A stretch of DNA of 64,000 nt from Flavobacterium gilvum (GCF_001761465.1 NZ_CP017479.1:3348001-3412000); one strand, 5' to 3'; counted from the first letter of the stretch, positions 1 through 8,605 are shown. Notes: generated by a model from the sequence alone, not told the origin. Made by a program: numbers and translations.

Positions 1-76
1 TTATCCAGTAATCATTAAGTATTGTTTTTGATTTAATATCTAAATCTTCGTCAATGTATATTTCAAAATATTTCAT
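1..76 (-). CDS. Partial unknown protein, N-terminus only
   Basis: An open frame starts with ATG at 76-74 on the minus strand and runs off the left edge of the window. The 25 visible residues begin MKYFEIYIDEDLDIKSKT. They show no recognisable motif. The gene is divergent from the XRE regulator at 159. It may be a real gene because the frame is open and the start follows an AT-rich leader, but too little is visible to assign a function. Confidence 0.4.
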   Translation of the reverse strand, partial: MKYFEIYIDEDLDIKSKTILNDYWI

Positions 77-158
77 TTCAATTATTTAAAAATTTTCAAA
101 TGTTGCCATATATGACATTACAAGAAGCGAATATAAACAATTCCTTGGCTTGTCAAAT

Positions 159-401
159 ATGTCAAGAATGGAAAAATCAGATTTATTGGAATTATTAGGA
201 AAAAGGATAAAGGAACTACGATTAGAAAGAGGAATGTCTCAAGTTGATTTAGTTGCAAAAATGCAAGGAAATATAGATACTACAAACATTTCACGCATTG
301 AAGCAGGCAGGACAAATCCAACAGTTTATAGCCTTTATAGATTAAGTGAAGCTTTGGAAATTTCAATGAGTGAGTTAGTAAATTTTGATATTAAAAAGTA
401 A
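159..401 (+). CDS. XRE-family helix-turn-helix regulator
   Basis: A small protein of about 80 residues that is almost entirely one Cro/C1-type helix-turn-helix domain. The visible pattern is RIKELRLERGMSQVDLVAKM followed by ISRIEAGRTNPTVYSLYRLS, which is the family signature: the second helix begins at the conserved Q and the recognition helix carries the ISRIEAG motif. The frame is open back to a TTG at 150, but ATG codons at 159 and 168 are more likely starts. It stands alone on the plus strand, divergent from the partial gene at the window edge. It lies just left of the candidate attachment site, so it may belong to the host chromosome rather than the island. DNA binding is well supported; the target is unknown. 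Confidence 0.85.
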   Translation: MSRMEKSDLLELLGKRIKELRLERGMSQVDLVAKMQGNIDTTNISRIEAGRTNPTVYSLYRLSEALEISMSELVNFDIKK

Positions 402-787
402 AATTGTATTCCGACATATGCAATCTACTTCTTGTAAATTTAAATTGGAAATTAAAAAAACGTAAAAATATTAAACTTATTAGAGAGTCCTCCTTCCTCA
501 ATATTCAAGAGTTTTCTGTTTTTTTTAACACAAAACAGGAGGCTTGCCATGCCTATATATTCCTTGTATGTAGTTTTATTCTTGTTTTATTGGTATAATT
601 TTCAATTCAAATTTAAAATTTTGACGATAGTACATCAAGATTAGACTATCGAAATAAGAAGAAATCAATTTTACTGAATTTCTTTTTTTGCTTCTTGCTT
701 TTTTTCAAATTTGACAAAAAAACAAAACAAACTGACATACTTTGTCGGGATAAACCGCTACTTTAGTCAAAAAATATATGACTCATT
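402..787. other. Intergenic region before the WYL gene
   Basis: No convincing gene is seen here; the short open frame at 404-598 has a TTG start and no recognisable content. The stretch holds an imperfect CTGTTTT/AAAACAG inverted repeat near 520-540 and a 7-base inverted repeat CGATAGT (625-631) / ACTATCG (645-651). It also holds the left copy of the 25-base att-like repeat (652-676). Just before the WYL gene are two related strings, TACTTTGTC and TACTTTAGTC (about 738-770), that could be regulator or polymerase sites. Confidence 0.5.
652..676 (+). repeat. Candidate left attachment site
   Basis: Twenty-one bases here are repeated exactly at 22624-22644, followed by a mismatch (A here, T there) and a shared CTG. 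By a rough composition estimate a match of this length is unlikely by chance in a 64-kb AT-rich window. A 7-base inverted repeat overlaps its left edge (625-631 with 645-651). It is read here as attL; this is an inference. Confidence 0.45.
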
Positions 788-1684
788 ATGGCTAAAGTAG
801 GATTTTACAAACGCTATTTATACATCGTTGACAGATTGAAGTCAGTTCCAAGCAATTTTCAGGACTTACGAAAATATGTCATGGTAAAACTTGAAAACGA
901 TGATTTAGGCGACAATTTCGACTACTCTGCGCGAACTTTCGACAGAGATAAAAAAGATATTTTCGATTTATTCGGCATACTTATTCAGTATAATCGCAAA
1001 GATAAGGTGTATTATATTGACGAAGAGATAGAGGATACATCAGTTTCGCGCATGGTCGAGGCTTTTTCTATCCATCAGGCAATCAAAGAAAGCAACAAGA
1101 TATCACCTAGCATTTATTTAGAAAACAGAAAAGCAACTGGAATCCATCATCTTAATGGCTTATTGTATGCTATTCAAAACAATTGGCAGATATCATTTAC
1201 CCACACCAAATTTTGGGAGATGGAAATTACTCAAAGAACAGTAAAGCCCATTGCTATAAAAGAGTCCCAACATCGTTGGTATCTTATAGCTGAGGATAAC
1301 AAAGATGGTCAAATTAAAAATTTTGGCTTTGACCGAATTACCAATTTAAAAATTTCAGACCTCAAATTCAAGCCAATTATTTTTAATGTTCAAAAAAACT
1401 ACCAACATGCTTTTGGTGTAGAAACCTATCATCCGGCACAGAAAGTAGTATTGGAATTTTCGTGGCAACAAGGTAATTATATCAAATCATTTCCATTACA
1501 TTCTTCGCAAAAAGTAATATCAGATTCTGAAGATGCTCTTGTGATTGAATTATTTATCCATACCACTAACGATATAGTTATGGAATTATTGAAATACGGT
1601 TCAGAGGTTGAAGTAATCGAACCTCAAAAATTAAAAAAAGAAATAAAAAATCGAATATCCCAAATGATGAAAATATACAGCTAA
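788..1684 (+). CDS. WYL-domain transcriptional regulator
   Basis: A 298-residue regulator. Residues 1-75 form a winged helix-turn-helix (the stretch FDYSARTFDRDKKDI looks like the recognition helix and wing entry). Residues about 140-205 are a WYL domain with the name-giving residues W164, Y165 and L166 in HRWYLIAE, followed by GFDRITNLKI. The last hundred residues match the WCX extension of the family. WYL proteins bind nucleic-acid-derived ligands and often repress phage-defence operons (BrxR and CapW types). The position at the head of the exonuclease/DUF262 module on the same strand fits that role. The stop codon overlaps the ATG of the broken exonuclease copy (TAATG). This probably preserves the original operon junction. 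Confidence 0.88.
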   Translation: MAKVGFYKRYLYIVDRLKSVPSNFQDLRKYVMVKLENDDLGDNFDYSARTFDRDKKDIFDLFGILIQYNRKDKVYYIDEEIEDTSVSRMVEAFSIHQAIKESNKISPSIYLENRKATGIHHLNGLLYAIQNNWQISFTHTKFWEMEITQRTVKPIAIKESQHRWYLIAEDNKDGQIKNFGFDRITNLKISDLKFKPIIFNVQKNYQHAFGVETYHPAQKVVLEFSWQQGNYIKSFPLHSSQKVISDSEDALVIELFIHTTNDIVMELLKYGSEVEVIEPQKLKKEIKNRISQMMKIYS

Positions 1685-1930
1685 TGACAAATACCTTTAC
1701 AGCAATAGATTTCGAAACGGCAACAGGTTATCGAAATAGTATTTGTCAGATTGGATTGGTAAGAATTTAAAACGGAATCATTGTCAAAGAAACAAATATA
1801 TTAATTCAGCCACCCGATAATTATTATTGGAGCCGTTTTACGGACATACACGGAATTTCTTCGAACAACACTGCCAATGCTCCGACTTTCGATCAAATAG
1901 TTATCAAATCGCTCCTTACATCTAGAAAAG
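1684..1930 (+). pseudogene. Broken, truncated copy of the DEDDh exonuclease gene
   Basis: This stretch matches 2454-2695 almost base for base at a constant offset of 770. It begins with the same ATGACAAATAC start and keeps the D9/E11 motif region. Codon 29 is TAA (1768-1770) where the intact copy has GAA. Similarity fades after a one-base indel near 1910-1930, so the C-terminal two catalytic residues are missing. It therefore cannot encode an active exonuclease. The shared sequence begins upstream of the start codon, at about 1670, and includes the end of the WYL gene. Confidence 0.85.
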
Positions 1931-2011
1931 CTATCCAATAGGATTTGAATAAATAAAAATAATAGTGTGGTCGAAAACTGAAAAGAGTATGAACAATTTA
2001 TAAGAACAATT

Positions 2012-2341
2012 ATGAAAGAATTTGAAATAACCAATTTTAATTTAGTTTATGATGGGATGTACCTCATAAGATGGGATAATGAAGAGATTAGAGTTTTTCT
2101 GGAATTGAATACGATATTAAAAATGTTAGAAATTGAGGGTTTAAGCTATCAAGATGTCAATCGAATTATAAGTGAAGGGAAACGATTGCATTTTACTAAA
2201 ATTACAATAGTATTATTCAGAGAAGAGGAAGATGGTAAAATTTTCTATAGAACCTCTGATATGGATGATATGCTTAAAGATAAAAATATTACAATGTTTG
2301 ATATTGAATTAAAAGAGAATAATCAACTGTTTAACAGGTAG
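2012..2341 (+). CDS. Unknown 109-residue protein
   Basis: I do not recognise this protein. It is acidic and soluble, with no signal peptide or membrane segment, and begins MKEFEITNFNLVYDGMYLIR. It sits between the broken and intact exonuclease copies, in the segment that separates the duplicated ends. It was therefore probably brought in by, or trapped in, the duplication event. Its ATG follows the AT-rich leader common to the neighbours. There is no shared operon spacing with the genes on either side (80 bases from the pseudogene, 112 bases to the exonuclease). It is supported only by its open frame and context. Confidence 0.6.
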   Translation: MKEFEITNFNLVYDGMYLIRWDNEEIRVFLELNTILKMLEIEGLSYQDVNRIISEGKRLHFTKITIVLFREEEDGKIFYRTSDMDDMLKDKNITMFDIELKENNQLFNR

Positions 2342-2453
2342 TGCCTTGCTAATTCTGTAAATAGGAATTTTAGCCTCAAAATTTAGAATCATTTAGCTGT
2401 CGTAAGAGATACTGACATTGACTGAAAAAAAATACAAAAAAAATATACAGCTA

Positions 2454-2942
2454 ATGACAAATACATTTACGGCAATAGATTTCGAAACGGCAACAGGTTA
2501 TCGAAATAGCATTTGTCAGATTGGATTGGTAAGAATTGAAAACGGAATCATTGTCAAAGAAGCAAATATATTAGTTCAGCCACCCGATAATTATTATTGG
2601 AGCCGTTTTACGGACATACACGGAATTTCTTCGAACAACACTGCCAATGCTCCCGCTTTCGATCAAGTTTGGTATCAAATCGTTCCTTATATCGAAAATC
2701 AGAATGTAGTCGCCCACAATGGTTTTGGTTTTGATTTTCCTGTTTTAGATAAAACATTGAACCATTATAACTTACCAATTCCTGATTACAATAAGTTTTG
2801 CACCTATAAGATTTACAGATCTAATTTAGCTAACTTGTGTCGGGAACATAACATTTCTCTCAATCATCACAATGCGTTGAGTGATGCTAGGGCATGTGGA
2901 GAGTTGTTTTTTAGATATTTAAAGAAATTAAAAATAATATAA
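2454..2942 (+). CDS. DnaQ-like DEDDh 3'-5' exonuclease
   Basis: A single-domain 162-residue exonuclease. All expected residues of the DEDDh fold are visible: D9 and E11 in AIDFETATG (ExoI), D94 in AHNGFGFD (ExoII), and H139 with D144 in HHNALSDA (ExoIII). This predicts two-metal hydrolysis of single-stranded DNA or RNA from the 3' end. The frame extends back to a TTG at 2418, but the ATG at 2454 is preferred because it matches the start in the duplicated upstream copy. It ends one base before the DUF262-DUF1524 gene, so the two are almost certainly co-translated. A stand-alone exonuclease attached to a DUF262 pair suggests a role in nucleic-acid-targeting defence; this is an inference. Confidence 0.88.
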   Translation: MTNTFTAIDFETATGYRNSICQIGLVRIENGIIVKEANILVQPPDNYYWSRFTDIHGISSNNTANAPAFDQVWYQIVPYIENQNVVAHNGFGFDFPVLDKTLNHYNLPIPDYNKFCTYKIYRSNLANLCREHNISLNHHNALSDARACGELFFRYLKKLKII

Positions 2943-2943
2943 T

Positions 2944-4731
2944 ATGAGCAATAGTATTGAATTAAAAAGTATTGGAACTATTATTAATGAACGGACATTT
3001 TTTTTTGTTGATTCCTACCAGAGAGGATATAAATGGGATAAACAGCAAGTAGAAGATTTATTGAATGACATTAATGAATTTGAACCGGGGAAAAACGGGG
3101 ATTTCTATTGTTTACAACCCGTCGTAGTAAAAGAAAAGGATAAAGTAGAATTAATTGATGGACAACAGCGTATGACGACCATCTTTATTATTTTATCATT
3201 TTTAAAAAAGGAAAAGTACAATATTGATTATCAAACAAGAAACGATAGTGCTTGGTTTTTGTCAAGTATTGTAGCTAAAAATGAAATTAGAACCGATTCA
3301 TGGGATGATTTTAAAAAAATAGATTTTGAAAATGAGAGAACGGTTAACAATATCGATAATTATCATTTTTTCAATGCTTATCATATAATAAAGAAATGGT
3401 TCTCTTCGAAAATCGACACGGATAAATTTTATAATAAATTAGTTAATGATACAAAAATAATTTGGTATCAGGTTAATGAAAATGTAAAATCACAAGAGAT
3501 TTTTGGAAGGATTAATATTGGTAAAATTCCATTGACCAATTCTGAATTGATTAAAGCATTGTTTTTATCAAGCAATAAAAATGAAGAAACAATAAAGAAT
3601 CAAATTGAAGTAAAATGGGATTCAGGAAGTTCAGCGGTAAGTATTTCAGGATTTGATAAGATCAATAAGCTAAATAACGATCTAAAAAATGAAATTGCTC
3701 TAGAATGGGACTTTATCGAAAAAGAGTTGCAGAACGATGAATTTTGGTATTTTATTTCAGATGAAAGGGAAAACAGATTTACCCGAATCGATTTGTTACT
3801 GGATATTGTTTCAAATAGAGATTTTGAAAATAAAAAACAAGACTCACTTTATTCATTTCATTACTTTACGAAAAAGAGTGATTTAAAGCAGGAATGGAGT
3901 AGGATAGCTGAATTGTTTTACACTCTACAAGATTGGTATCATGATTTAGAATTATATCATTTAGTAGGTTATCTTATTTCAGTTTCTGGGAAAAATAAAT
4001 TAAAAGATTTATGCAACGAACAAAAAGAAAAATCAAAAACTACATTTAAAGAATGGCTAAAAAATACAATACAAGAATCTGAAACCATAGCTAAATTTGG
4101 TGAATATGGGTATGGTTCGGGTTTGGTTACAAATGCTTTATTGTTGTTCAATATAAAAACTCATATCAAAACTTCCTCAGAAAATAATTTTAATCGATTC
4201 CCATTTAAGTCTTATAAAATCAATAAATGGTCGATTGAGCATATTCATGCCCAAAATTCAGAAGGATTGATTTCAAAAGAACAATGGATAACATGGTTAA
4301 ATGATGCTGTTCTGGGAATGAAGAAATTTGAAGCTAATGGTACTATTGAAAATCTAATTCTAAAAATTAACGAAACAATCAACAGTAGAGACGATTTAAA
4401 ACGTGAAGAATTTCAAAAATTGTTTGACGAGGTTATAAAAAATACTTCCGAAGATCATGAAAACGAAATCCACGACATTGGCAATCTAGCATTATTGGAT
4501 GGCAGTACAAACAGTTCTATCAGCAACGGAATTTTTGCTTCAAAGCGACAAATGATTCTAGATGCAGAAAAAAATAAAACCTTTATACCAGTTTGTACTA
4601 AAAATGTGTTTTTGAAATATTATACCAAAGACCCTAAGCAATTTTATTTTTGGAGTAAAAATGATAGGGAAAATTACCTTGAAGCCATTAAAAAAATATT
4701 GGATATTAAAGAATCTCAAATTAAAGCATAA
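2944..4731 (+). CDS. DUF262-DUF1524 protein (GmrSD-like nuclease)
   Basis: A 595-residue two-domain protein. The N-terminal DUF262 (GmrS-like, ParB/Srx fold) carries YQRGYKW near residue 25 and the nucleotide-binding signature DGQQRMTT at 72-79. The C-terminal DUF1524 (GmrD-like HNH nuclease) carries WSIEHIHAQ with H433 as the likely catalytic histidine, and later GNLALL with conserved asparagines near residues 510-525. In GmrSD, BrxU and SspE this combination uses NTP hydrolysis to control cleavage of modified or phage DNA. It is the middle gene of a tight operon: one base after the exonuclease, seven bases before a second DUF262 gene. The target modification, if any, cannot be read from sequence. 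Confidence 0.85.
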   Translation: MSNSIELKSIGTIINERTFFFVDSYQRGYKWDKQQVEDLLNDINEFEPGKNGDFYCLQPVVVKEKDKVELIDGQQRMTTIFIILSFLKKEKYNIDYQTRNDSAWFLSSIVAKNEIRTDSWDDFKKIDFENERTVNNIDNYHFFNAYHIIKKWFSSKIDTDKFYNKLVNDTKIIWYQVNENVKSQEIFGRINIGKIPLTNSELIKALFLSSNKNEETIKNQIEVKWDSGSSAVSISGFDKINKLNNDLKNEIALEWDFIEKELQNDEFWYFISDERENRFTRIDLLLDIVSNRDFENKKQDSLYSFHYFTKKSDLKQEWSRIAELFYTLQDWYHDLELYHLVGYLISVSGKNKLKDLCNEQKEKSKTTFKEWLKNTIQESETIAKFGEYGYGSGLVTNALLLFNIKTHIKTSSENNFNRFPFKSYKINKWSIEHIHAQNSEGLISKEQWITWLNDAVLGMKKFEANGTIENLILKINETINSRDDLKREEFQKLFDEVIKNTSEDHENEIHDIGNLALLDGSTNSSISNGIFASKRQMILDAEKNKTFIPVCTKNVFLKYYTKDPKQFYFWSKNDRENYLEAIKKILDIKESQIKA

Positions 4732-4738
4732 AACTACT

Positions 4739-6892
4739 ATGTCAGAAGAAAATAAATTATATACGTTTTGGAGTTTATTGGAAGAATATGAAATTATTAT
4801 TCCTAAAATTCAGCGCGACTATGCTCAAGGTCGTGACGATAAAAAAGTAGAAATTATTAGAAATAACATTTTAGATGATTTTGAAAAAATACTTCTAGGT
4901 GAAAAAGAGCAATTGAATTTAGATTTTGTGTATGGCTCTAATGAGAATGATACGATAATCCCACTTGATGGGCAACAGCGTTTGACAACACTATTTTTAC
5001 TACATATCTACTTGGTAAAGATATCTGGAAATTATGATCAAAAAAATAAGGACATCTTTAAAAAATTCAAATATGAGATTCGTTCCAGTACCCAAAAATT
5101 CATCAATGCATTGATTGAAAATGAATTTGCTACGGACATTGAAAATCAGCCTTGGTTCTTTAATTCTTGGAAGAAAGACCCCACAGTAAAAGGAATGTTA
5201 GTGATGCTAAATGCAATCCATGATAAATTTAAAGGAGAAAAAGAATTATGGATAAAATTGATTGGAGAGCAAAAAATAACATTCTATTTTCTCCCATTGG
5301 ACAAATTCAAATTAACCGATGAATTGTACGTCAAAATGAATTCGAGAGGGAAACCTTTGTCTGATTTCGAAAATTTTAAATCATGGTTGGATGAAAAATT
5401 AACTCAATTAAACGGTTTTGATAATTCTGATTGGTCGCTTAAATTAGATACGACTTGGACAGATTTATTTTGGAATAACGACAATGATGATTATTCTATA
5501 GATAATGAAATGATGAATTTCTTCAGAGGAATTGCGATGAGTAACTATGTGCAAAAGATAGAAGTTTCAGATGAAAATAAAAATATTTTTGAAAAAAGAA
5601 TAGGAGAATTAAATGATATTGACAAAGTATATTTATCAAATAATGAGTATGGGGATATTTTATTTAATGTAGGAATACAAACGGATATTTTTTCAGATAT
5701 AAGTAAATTTTTGGATACTTACTCGCAAAAGGAAGAAACAATTTTAGGGCTTTTGAAAGAAGTTAATTTTTGGGGTGATGACAACCAAAATCTATTTCGT
5801 AAATTCATTCAAAATCCAACGTATTCAGACAGAGCTTTGTTTTTCGGATTATTTAAATACGTGTTAAAACATTCTGATTTAACAGAGGATAGAACTGAAG
5901 CTGAAAGATTTTTCAGGATTTTGAGAAATCTTATTGAGAATTCAGAGGTTAATGCATCTACTCTGAAAAATATTTTAACATCTATTGCTAAAATGACAGA
6001 GGCATCAGATATTTTGACATTTATGGTGAATGATAATTCATTAATTGGATTTAACGGGAATCAAGTCAAAGAAGAACAAATTAAGGCTAGATTGATTGAT
6101 GAGAATTTTGCATGGGAAACTAAATTCAAAGAAGCTGAGAATCATCTCCTATTTAGAGGCAATGTTGGTTTTTTATTAAATGACCAGATTAACGATAATC
6201 AATTAGAAAACTTTAAATGTCTATTTGAAAGATCTAAGGAAATTTTTGCCATTGATGGTATATCAAAGAAATACAAAGAGAATTCGATTTTTCTGAGAGC
6301 TTTTATTAGTCAAATGGATGAATGGGGGCAGCTTTGGAAAATTACCTATGATTCAGAAAAAGAAACTTGGAGTAAAATACTTAAAAATGAATATTTAAGA
6401 CCTTTGTTAACAAAAATCATAAAAGAAGATACTCAGCAATATGAAAAATGGATCATAGAAGATTCCAAAATCACAAACATTAATGAAGTCCAAAAAGTAG
6501 TTCATGAAAATTTATACAAATCAAAATTACTAAATGTTGCATTTAAAAAATGTTCATTAAGGTGGGCATATAACAGGCATATTTTGGCGCCAAAAGGTGC
6601 TAGTGCTGCTCATAAAGTATATATCCTTGATTCTAAAAGGAATAAAGTTTTATCTCAAATGATTAACGATAAAAACAATGAATGTAGTAGCGAACAAAAA
6701 TTAGGAGATATAGATATTTTCTGGGGGTGGGATATATATTTTACATACAAGAAAAAAGAATACATTTGGAATTGGAGGGGTGAAGAAAATGAAGTTCGCT
6801 ATGGAGAAGCTTCTGTTACAATAGAAAACTTAAGTGATTTAGTGTCTTTAAAAATGAAACTGGATCCCCCTTTAGAATTGGTACATCAATAG
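4739..6892 (+). CDS. Large DUF262 protein without a visible HNH domain
   Basis: A 717-residue protein whose first third is a DUF262 domain: IPKIQRDYAQGRD near residues 20-32 and DGQQRLTT at 77-84, followed by FYFLPLDKF and a RGKPLSDFENFK element typical of the family. The rest is long, charged and largely helical. I see no HxxP-type DUF1524 motif, so it may act as the NTP-sensing partner of the preceding DUF262-DUF1524 nuclease. The frame is open back to 4661, but that would overlap the upstream gene by 71 bases; the ATG at 4739, seven bases after the upstream stop, is preferred. It is followed by a strong hairpin terminator at 6995. Confidence 0.82.
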   Translation: MSEENKLYTFWSLLEEYEIIIPKIQRDYAQGRDDKKVEIIRNNILDDFEKILLGEKEQLNLDFVYGSNENDTIIPLDGQQRLTTLFLLHIYLVKISGNYDQKNKDIFKKFKYEIRSSTQKFINALIENEFATDIENQPWFFNSWKKDPTVKGMLVMLNAIHDKFKGEKELWIKLIGEQKITFYFLPLDKFKLTDELYVKMNSRGKPLSDFENFKSWLDEKLTQLNGFDNSDWSLKLDTTWTDLFWNNDNDDYSIDNEMMNFFRGIAMSNYVQKIEVSDENKNIFEKRIGELNDIDKVYLSNNEYGDILFNVGIQTDIFSDISKFLDTYSQKEETILGLLKEVNFWGDDNQNLFRKFIQNPTYSDRALFFGLFKYVLKHSDLTEDRTEAERFFRILRNLIENSEVNASTLKNILTSIAKMTEASDILTFMVNDNSLIGFNGNQVKEEQIKARLIDENFAWETKFKEAENHLLFRGNVGFLLNDQINDNQLENFKCLFERSKEIFAIDGISKKYKENSIFLRAFISQMDEWGQLWKITYDSEKETWSKILKNEYLRPLLTKIIKEDTQQYEKWIIEDSKITNINEVQKVVHENLYKSKLLNVAFKKCSLRWAYNRHILAPKGASAAHKVYILDSKRNKVLSQMINDKNNECSSEQKLGDIDIFWGWDIYFTYKKKEYIWNWRGEENEVRYGEASVTIENLSDLVSLKMKLDPPLELVHQ

Positions 6893-6994
6893 CCATTCCC
6901 ATCTATTTACAAAATTGAAATAGCTTTGTGTAAAATAAAAATCAAAAAAAAACATATTTCTGTCATAAAGCTAATATAATCATATGTGTATTTT

Positions 6995-7023
6995 AAAACG
7001 ACACTCCAGCCGAGTGTCGTTTT
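6995..7023 (+). terminator. Hairpin terminator, copy 1 of a repeated family
   Basis: A perfect 12-base stem, AAAACGACACTC (6995-7006) with GAGTGTCGTTTT (7012-7023), loop CAGCC, followed by ATTTTA. It closes the DUF262 operon. The stem is nearly the same as those at 7729 and 8544. Confidence 0.85.
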
Positions 7024-7048
7024 ATTTTACTCCATTTAATTCAAAATA

Positions 7049-7675
7049 ATGAATCTCACCCTCATTTCCGATACCCATTTTCAACACGAAAAACTATATT
7101 TACCAGGTGGTGATATGCTTATTCATAGCGGTGATTTATGCAAATATGGCACAGAAGACGAGGTTGTTGTTTTTTTAGAATGGTTTGAAAAGCAGGCATA
7201 CACTCACAAAATATTTATTGCGGGCAATCACGATTGGTTTTTTGAGATATATGACAAAACTTATATTGATAAGATACTACCTCCTTCGATCTATTACTTA
7301 AATGATTCAGGAATAGAAATTGATGGATTCAAAATTTGGGGTTCTCCTATACAGCCCGAATTTTGTGATTGGGCTTTTAACCGAAAAAAAGGTGCTGAAA
7401 TCAACAAACATTGGAAATTAATCCCTAAAAATACCGATATTTTAATTACACATGGTCCGCCATTTTGTATTTTAGACCAAACCAATAGAAATTACAATGC
7501 GGGTTGTGAAATGTTATTGAAAAAAGTAAAGCAAATCAAACCTAAAGTTCATGTTTTTGGTCATATTCATGAAGCTTATGGAATGCTTGAAAAAGACAAA
7601 ACCATTTTTGTTAATGCTTCTTCGGTCAATAGTAATTATCAATTGGTCAATGCTCCAATTGTTTTGCAAATATGA
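7049..7675 (+). CDS. Calcineurin-like metallophosphoesterase
   Basis: A compact 208-residue phosphoesterase containing all metal-binding motifs of the family in order: SDTH near residue 7, HSGDL near 26, AGNHDWF near 57, THGPP near 137 and GHIHEAYG near 172. This predicts a two-metal phosphoesterase acting in the cytosol, with similarity to the small MPPED-type branch. The substrate cannot be predicted. The gene stands alone as a cassette between two near-identical hairpin terminators (6995 and 7729). It might act on a nucleotide produced by a neighbouring defence module, but nothing in the sequence proves a link. Confidence 0.85.
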   Translation: MNLTLISDTHFQHEKLYLPGGDMLIHSGDLCKYGTEDEVVVFLEWFEKQAYTHKIFIAGNHDWFFEIYDKTYIDKILPPSIYYLNDSGIEIDGFKIWGSPIQPEFCDWAFNRKKGAEINKHWKLIPKNTDILITHGPPFCILDQTNRNYNAGCEMLLKKVKQIKPKVHVFGHIHEAYGMLEKDKTIFVNASSVNSNYQLVNAPIVLQI

Positions 7676-7728
7676 GATTGGGCAGTTAATTATCTTATAA
7701 TAATATTGAAAAAGCAAAATTTTATTTC

Positions 7729-7757
7729 AAACGACACACTCCGGCAGTGTGTCGTTT
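7729..7757 (+). terminator. Hairpin terminator, copy 2 of a repeated family
   Basis: A perfect 12-base stem, AAACGACACACT (7729-7740) with AGTGTGTCGTTT (7746-7757), loop CCGGC, followed by a T-rich run. The run also contains TATTTTTG (7758-7765), which fits the Bacteroidota -7 box and could start the next gene. The hairpin lies 53 bases after the phosphoesterase. Confidence 0.82.
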
Positions 7758-7780
7758 TATTTTTGGTATAAACTAATGTT

Positions 7781-8512
7781 ATGATCCATACTATTGTAGA
7801 ATTAATTTATGTGATTAATGATTGCGAAATAAAAATCAAGCAATATGAAATAAAACAAGATTGTTTTCATCAGAATTATGATGAGCTGAAAAGATTGGAG
7901 GAGAAGAAAAATGTACTTAAAAAACAAATTGAATGTCATATTCAAGAGTTTAAAGAAAAAATAAAAAACAATTATTTGGAAGCACGGTTATATGCTAACA
8001 TATTAATTGTGTTAGAGAAAAAATTTGAATTACAGCCTAGAATTATGAACGCAAACTTATTTTGTTTAAATATCCTTAAAGAAAAGCATAGTATCATAAA
8101 AAAGGATAAGACTTTCTTTTCAAGAATAGGTAAAGATCGAGAATCCATAATATGTGAAAATGAATTGCAAATGATCGAAATGCAATCCCAAGATTTACTT
8201 TACGAATTTTTTGAAAAAAATAATAAATTTCCTACTAGCATCGACAAAGAAACGAAACAGCAATTCAATGCATTGTTGCATCATTGGGGCTTTGTTGAAA
8301 AGAAAAAAGTTTTGGATAAAAGACGACTTGAATTAGAAATTCGCTTAGAACTGCTTGAAAAAGCACTAAAAGGAAGAAAACCAGCATGTGGAAATTATAA
8401 ACCATTTAGCTATGAATTAGGCAAAAACATTAATGATGAAATAATGGAAATAAAAAGAGAATTGTTAGAAATTAAAATCCAACAATCAAAAAACATCGAT
8501 TATATTCTGTGA
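7781..8512 (+). CDS. Unknown coiled-coil protein
   Basis: A 243-residue, lysine- and glutamate-rich soluble protein that I do not recognise. Residues about 15-60 and 175-240 have heptad-like spacing (for example LKRLEEKKNVLKKQIE and KRRLELEIRLELLEKALK) typical of coiled coils. There is no signal peptide or membrane segment. It forms its own cassette between the hairpins at 7729 and 8544, on the same strand as its neighbours. Structural or adaptor roles are possible, but no function can be assigned. Confidence 0.65.
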   Translation: MIHTIVELIYVINDCEIKIKQYEIKQDCFHQNYDELKRLEEKKNVLKKQIECHIQEFKEKIKNNYLEARLYANILIVLEKKFELQPRIMNANLFCLNILKEKHSIIKKDKTFFSRIGKDRESIICENELQMIEMQSQDLLYEFFEKNNKFPTSIDKETKQQFNALLHHWGFVEKKKVLDKRRLELEIRLELLEKALKGRKPACGNYKPFSYELGKNINDEIMEIKRELLEIKIQQSKNIDYIL

Positions 8513-8543
8513 ATCATTATGAAAAATATAGGTTATAATTCTG

Positions 8544-8574
8544 AAAACGACACACTCTGGCAGTGTGTCGTTTT
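8544..8574 (+). terminator. Hairpin terminator, copy 3 of a repeated family
   Basis: A perfect 13-base stem, AAAACGACACACT (8544-8556) with AGTGTGTCGTTTT (8562-8574), loop CTGGC, followed by AATTTT. It is the longest of the three related hairpins and separates the coiled-coil gene from the FtsZ-like operon. Confidence 0.82.
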
Positions 8575-8581
8575 AATTTTG
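8574..8581 (+). promoter_or_regulatory. Possible -7 box of the FtsZ-like operon
   Basis: TAATTTTG matches the Bacteroidota -7 consensus TAnnTTTG and lies 25 bases before the first start codon of the operon. No TTG is found at the ideal distance upstream, so this is a weak call. The tail of the terminator overlaps the box. Confidence 0.35.
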
Positions 8582-8605
8582 GCAGAAACATAAAAAACTG
8601 AATAT

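Noticed and set aside
404..598. Possible 64-residue gene after the first XRE regulator
   Set aside because: TTG start, no recognisable motif, atypical hydrophobic end and no conserved spacing; probably chance.
7758..7765. TATTTTTG as a firm promoter of the coiled-coil gene
   Set aside because: It is part of the terminator T-run and lacks a TTG at 19 bases upstream, so it was not listed as a separate feature.
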